DNA of 64,000 nucleotides from Mycobacterium sp. SM1 (lineage in GTDB: Bacteria > Actinomycetota > Actinomycetes > Mycobacteriales > Mycobacteriaceae): assembly GCF_018361265.1 (NCBI RefSeq), contig NZ_JAFLNH010000006.1, positions 1-64,000 of the forward strand, written 5' to 3'. A model generated the notes under the pieces. That model saw only the letters and a list, made by a program, of their open reading frames with translations, did no database searches and was not told where the DNA came from. Position 1 is the stretch's first letter. Each line of letters opens with the position of its first letter. Positions 62,034-64,000 of this stretch are shown piece by piece. The position numbers and the translations under genes are program-made.

Positions 62034-62911
62034 TGATCGAGGCGCAGCGGGCCACCGACACGGTTAAGCGGATGGGCGAGCTGCTGGAGGTGTCGCGCTC
62101 GGGCTACTACAAGTGGCGTAAATCCCCGATCGCGTACCGAGTCCAGGCTCAGCGGCGGCGCGCAGTTGGATGCCACGCTCGCCAAGGTCCACGCGGCCTC
62201 CGACGGTGGCTGCGGCGCCCCGCGTATCCTGGCCGATCTGCGCGATGAGGCTGAGCGGGTGTCGCGCAAGACGGTGGCGGCCGCACTGCGCCGGCGGGGT
62301 TTGGCCGGGATCTGTGCGCGCCGGTTCGCGCCGGCCACCACGGTGGTTGACCTGGATGCTGCGGTGCCTAAAGACCCGCTCACGCGCCGCTTCGACACCG
62401 CGATCCTCCACCGGGTGGGGACCAGCGATATCACCTATTTGGGCACGGGTGAGGGCTGGCTTTATCTGTGTGCCGTCCGCGACGGCTGCTCACGGCGGGT
62501 GATCGGCTGGGGCAGCCACGATTGCCTGCACACCGATCTGGTGCGGGCCGCCGTGCAGAGGGCTGTGGCGATGCGCGGCGAGCGCGCCCAGCGGGTCGTG
62601 GTGCACGCCGATCGCGGCTGCCAGTGCACCTCCGCGCAGCTGGCGCGGTTGGCCCGCGAGCACAACCTGGCTCGCTCGGTGGGCCGCACCGCGGTGTGCT
62701 GGGACCACGCCCAGCAGGAATCATTCTGAGCGACACTGAAAGTCGAGTTCTACGACCGATACCTGTGGCCGACCAAGACGGCCGCCAAGCTCGCCGCCGG
62801 CGATGGGATCGAGCGGGTCTACAACCGACGCAGACGTCATTCGGCCCTCGCTATGATGAGGCCGGTCGAGTTCGAAGACCGACTCACTCAGACGGCACAA
62901 GCCGCCCGACC
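62034..62911 (+). pseudogene. IS3 OrfB transposase, frameshift plus nonsense
   Basis: Starts IEAQRATDTVKRMGELLEVSRSGYYKWRKSP. A frame change near 62,160 leads to LDATLAKVHAASDGGCGAPRILADLRDEAERVSRKTVAAALRRRG, then the DDE core with DITYLGTGEGWLYLCAVRDGCSRRVIGW and VVVHADRGCQCTSAQLARL. A TGA at 62727-62729 replaces the Trp of the family sequence ESFWATLKVEFY. The catalytic Glu region follows the stop. Confidence 0.85.
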
Positions 62912-62939
62912 CTGTGCCCACCAAACGGGGTCAAGCCCA

Positions 62940-62988
62940 CGGATGCAGGGTATGCCCCCATCACGTCAGCAGTCGCTTGAACAGCCAT
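62940..62988 (-). pseudogene. DUF433 antitoxin, N-terminal fragment
   Basis: Reads MAVQATADVMG from ATG 62988, then a run of five G where six would give GGIPC and continue in frame across the IS insertion point into IRGLRIPV. It contains the right CGGA copy (62940-62943). Confidence 0.72.
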
Positions 62989-63128
62989 TTTGTCGATGAT
63001 GAAGGGCGAAACGACATAGCCACCCGACCGCTAGCCCCTCAGTAAGCGTGTCGGCTGGGGTGGATAGGGCAAAGGCCTTACCCTGACTGGGTTTGCGACA
63101 TCAACGCAGCCCAGCAAGAAAGGCCTTT

Positions 63129-64000
63129 GTGGTGAAGAAGATACCGCATGAGCAGAGTCGGCGAAACATTGCGCGGCGGCGGCGTCGGGTGGCGGCGCGG
63201 CACGCGCGGGCGGGGCGTTGGGGCGCGCGGCCCAAGCCGATGCTGAACTCGGGTCCGGTGCGCTACGAGGTTGGCGCCAACATCGACGCCACCGCCTTCG
63301 GGGGGATCGCCGCAGTGCACCGGCTGGTGACCAAGCTGGGGCTGGTCGAGCGGATCGACGAGGATCTGCAGTTGTTGAAGGTGCACCTGCCCTATCACGA
63401 ATCCGACCATGTGTTGAACTTGGCCTACAACGTGGCCTGTGGCGGCACCCGCCTTGAAGACATCGAGCGGCTGCGCCACGACAGCGCCTACATGAACGCT
63501 TTGGGCGCGCAGCTGATCCCGGATCCGACCACGGCCGGCGATTTCTGCCGCCGGTTCAGCGAGGCCGACGTGGCCACGTTGATGGAGGCCATCAACGCGG
63601 TGCGCCCGCAGCTGTGGGCGGGCCGGGGCGCTGAGCTGCTGGGCCCGATCGCCTACCTTGACGTGGACGGCACCATCGCACCCACCTACGGCCAACACAA
63701 GGCCGGGATGGACATGTCCTACAAGGGCATCTGGGGGTATGCGCCGCTGATCGTGTCGCTGGCCAACACCAAGGAAGTGCTCTACCTGGTCAACCGGCCC
63801 GGCAACGCGCCCAGCCACGCCGGGGCGGCGCAGTGGATCGACAAGGCCATCGAGCTGGTCACCCCGCACGCCGCACGGGTGTGTTTGCGCGGGGACACCG
63901 ACTTCTCGTTGACCGCGCACTTCGACCGATGGGCCAAGCAGGTCGACTTCGTGTTCGCCATGGACGCCAGTGCCGCGCTGCGCTCGCGCGCCGAGGCGCT
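63129..64000 (+). CDS. IS1380-family transposase (runs off the window)
   Basis: Open frame from GTG 63129 (a second GTG follows at 63132) to the window edge, 290 codons and no stop. The IS1380/DDE_Tnp_1-type sequence is VRYEVGANIDATAFGGIAAVHRLVTKLGLVERIDEDLQLLKVHLPYHESDHVLNLAYNVACGGTRLEDIERLR, then PDPTTAGDFCRRFSEADVATLMEAIN. The first catalytic Asp is in IAYLDVDGTIAPTYG and the second in VCLRGDTDFSLTAHFDRW. The left end of the element is probably near 63,075 (CCTTACCCTGACTGGG). Intact as far as visible. Confidence 0.93.
   Translation, partial: MVKKIPHEQSRRNIARRRRRVAARHARAGRWGARPKPMLNSGPVRYEVGANIDATAFGGIAAVHRLVTKLGLVERIDEDLQLLKVHLPYHESDHVLNLAYNVACGGTRLEDIERLRHDSAYMNALGAQLIPDPTTAGDFCRRFSEADVATLMEAINAVRPQLWAGRGAELLGPIAYLDVDGTIAPTYGQHKAGMDMSYKGIWGYAPLIVSLANTKEVLYLVNRPGNAPSHAGAAQWIDKAIELVTPHAARVCLRGDTDFSLTAHFDRWAKQVDFVFAMDASAALRSRAEA

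Larger units (their letters stand above)
61656..62939 (+). mobile_element. IS3-family element (1,284 bp) inside the DUF433 gene
   Basis: Left end TGGGGTTGACTCC (from 61656) and right end, read inward, TGGGCTTGACCCC (to 62939) form imperfect inverted repeats that extend about 25 bp. The element is flanked by the 4-bp direct repeat CGGA at 61652-61655 and 62940-62943. Both transposase frames are broken. Confidence 0.85.

Overview
The window is chromosomal DNA from a slow-growing Mycobacterium. It is GC-rich and uses GTG starts often. A block from fumC to ychF has the same gene order as M. tuberculosis Rv1098c to Rv1112, apart from a few inserted genes. Other segments match Rv0571c, Rv2630, Rv2631, Rv0079, Rv0080 and Rv2796c to Rv2798c by remembered protein similarity. 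A member or relative of the M. kansasii group is plausible, but I cannot fix the species from sequence alone.

Bases 1 to about 26,000 are an accessory, mobile-element-rich region. It holds two IS110-type transposases (99-1580 and 24558-25958). An IS21 ATPase gene is split by an IS1634-like element that keeps perfect 11-bp ends and an 8-bp target duplication. There is also a decayed IS3 element (14501-16014) next to the tail of another IS3 element. Between them lie defence-type and addiction-type genes: a VapBC pair with its palindromic operator, a second decayed PIN-toxin locus, a 1,781-residue helicase-nuclease fusion, an orphan ParA-like ATPase and a frameshifted PLD-helicase-DUF3427 gene. 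A membrane Ser/Thr kinase with a duplicated (now frameshifted) sensor domain and a DUF732 protein complete the region.

Bases 26,000 to 39,430 are core chromosome: a DMT-type transporter, fumC, glpX (with an in-frame 54-bp tandem repeat at its 5' end), a DUF4245 protein, an Lrp-type regulator divergent from an SDR, a TIGR00027 methyltransferase, xseB-xseA, a lipid-droplet-associated protein, ispH, a DUF6542 protein and ychF.

Bases 39,696 to 43,439 form a tight four-gene operon: an SGNH hydrolase, an O-carbamoyltransferase, an SxtJ-like membrane protein and a DUF5989 protein. It looks like a pathway that decorates an envelope or lipid-linked molecule. A permuted papain-like protein, a 52-residue membrane protein and PEP synthase follow.

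Bases 47,290 to 56,266 look like a compact dormancy (DosR-type) island. It has two phosphoribosyltransferase-hydrolase fusion paralogues sharing the same upstream palindromes, DUF2267 and DUF4193 proteins, a GNAT, a methyltransferase, archease plus RtcB RNA ligase, an Rv0079-like ribosome-associated factor and an Rv0080-like flavin-binding-fold protein. DosR-like boxes lie in front of several of these.

Bases 56,300 to the end are mostly decayed: an IS607 fragment, a group II intron remnant in a DUF1778/GNAT toxin-antitoxin locus, the lppV-Rv2797c-Rv2798c cluster with a frameshifted middle gene, a DUF433/DUF5615 toxin-antitoxin locus split by an IS3 element with a 4-bp target duplication, and an IS1380 transposase running off the right edge. 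Many broken genes differ from an intact frame by single-base indels, often in homopolymers. Real decay and consensus error cannot be told apart here.
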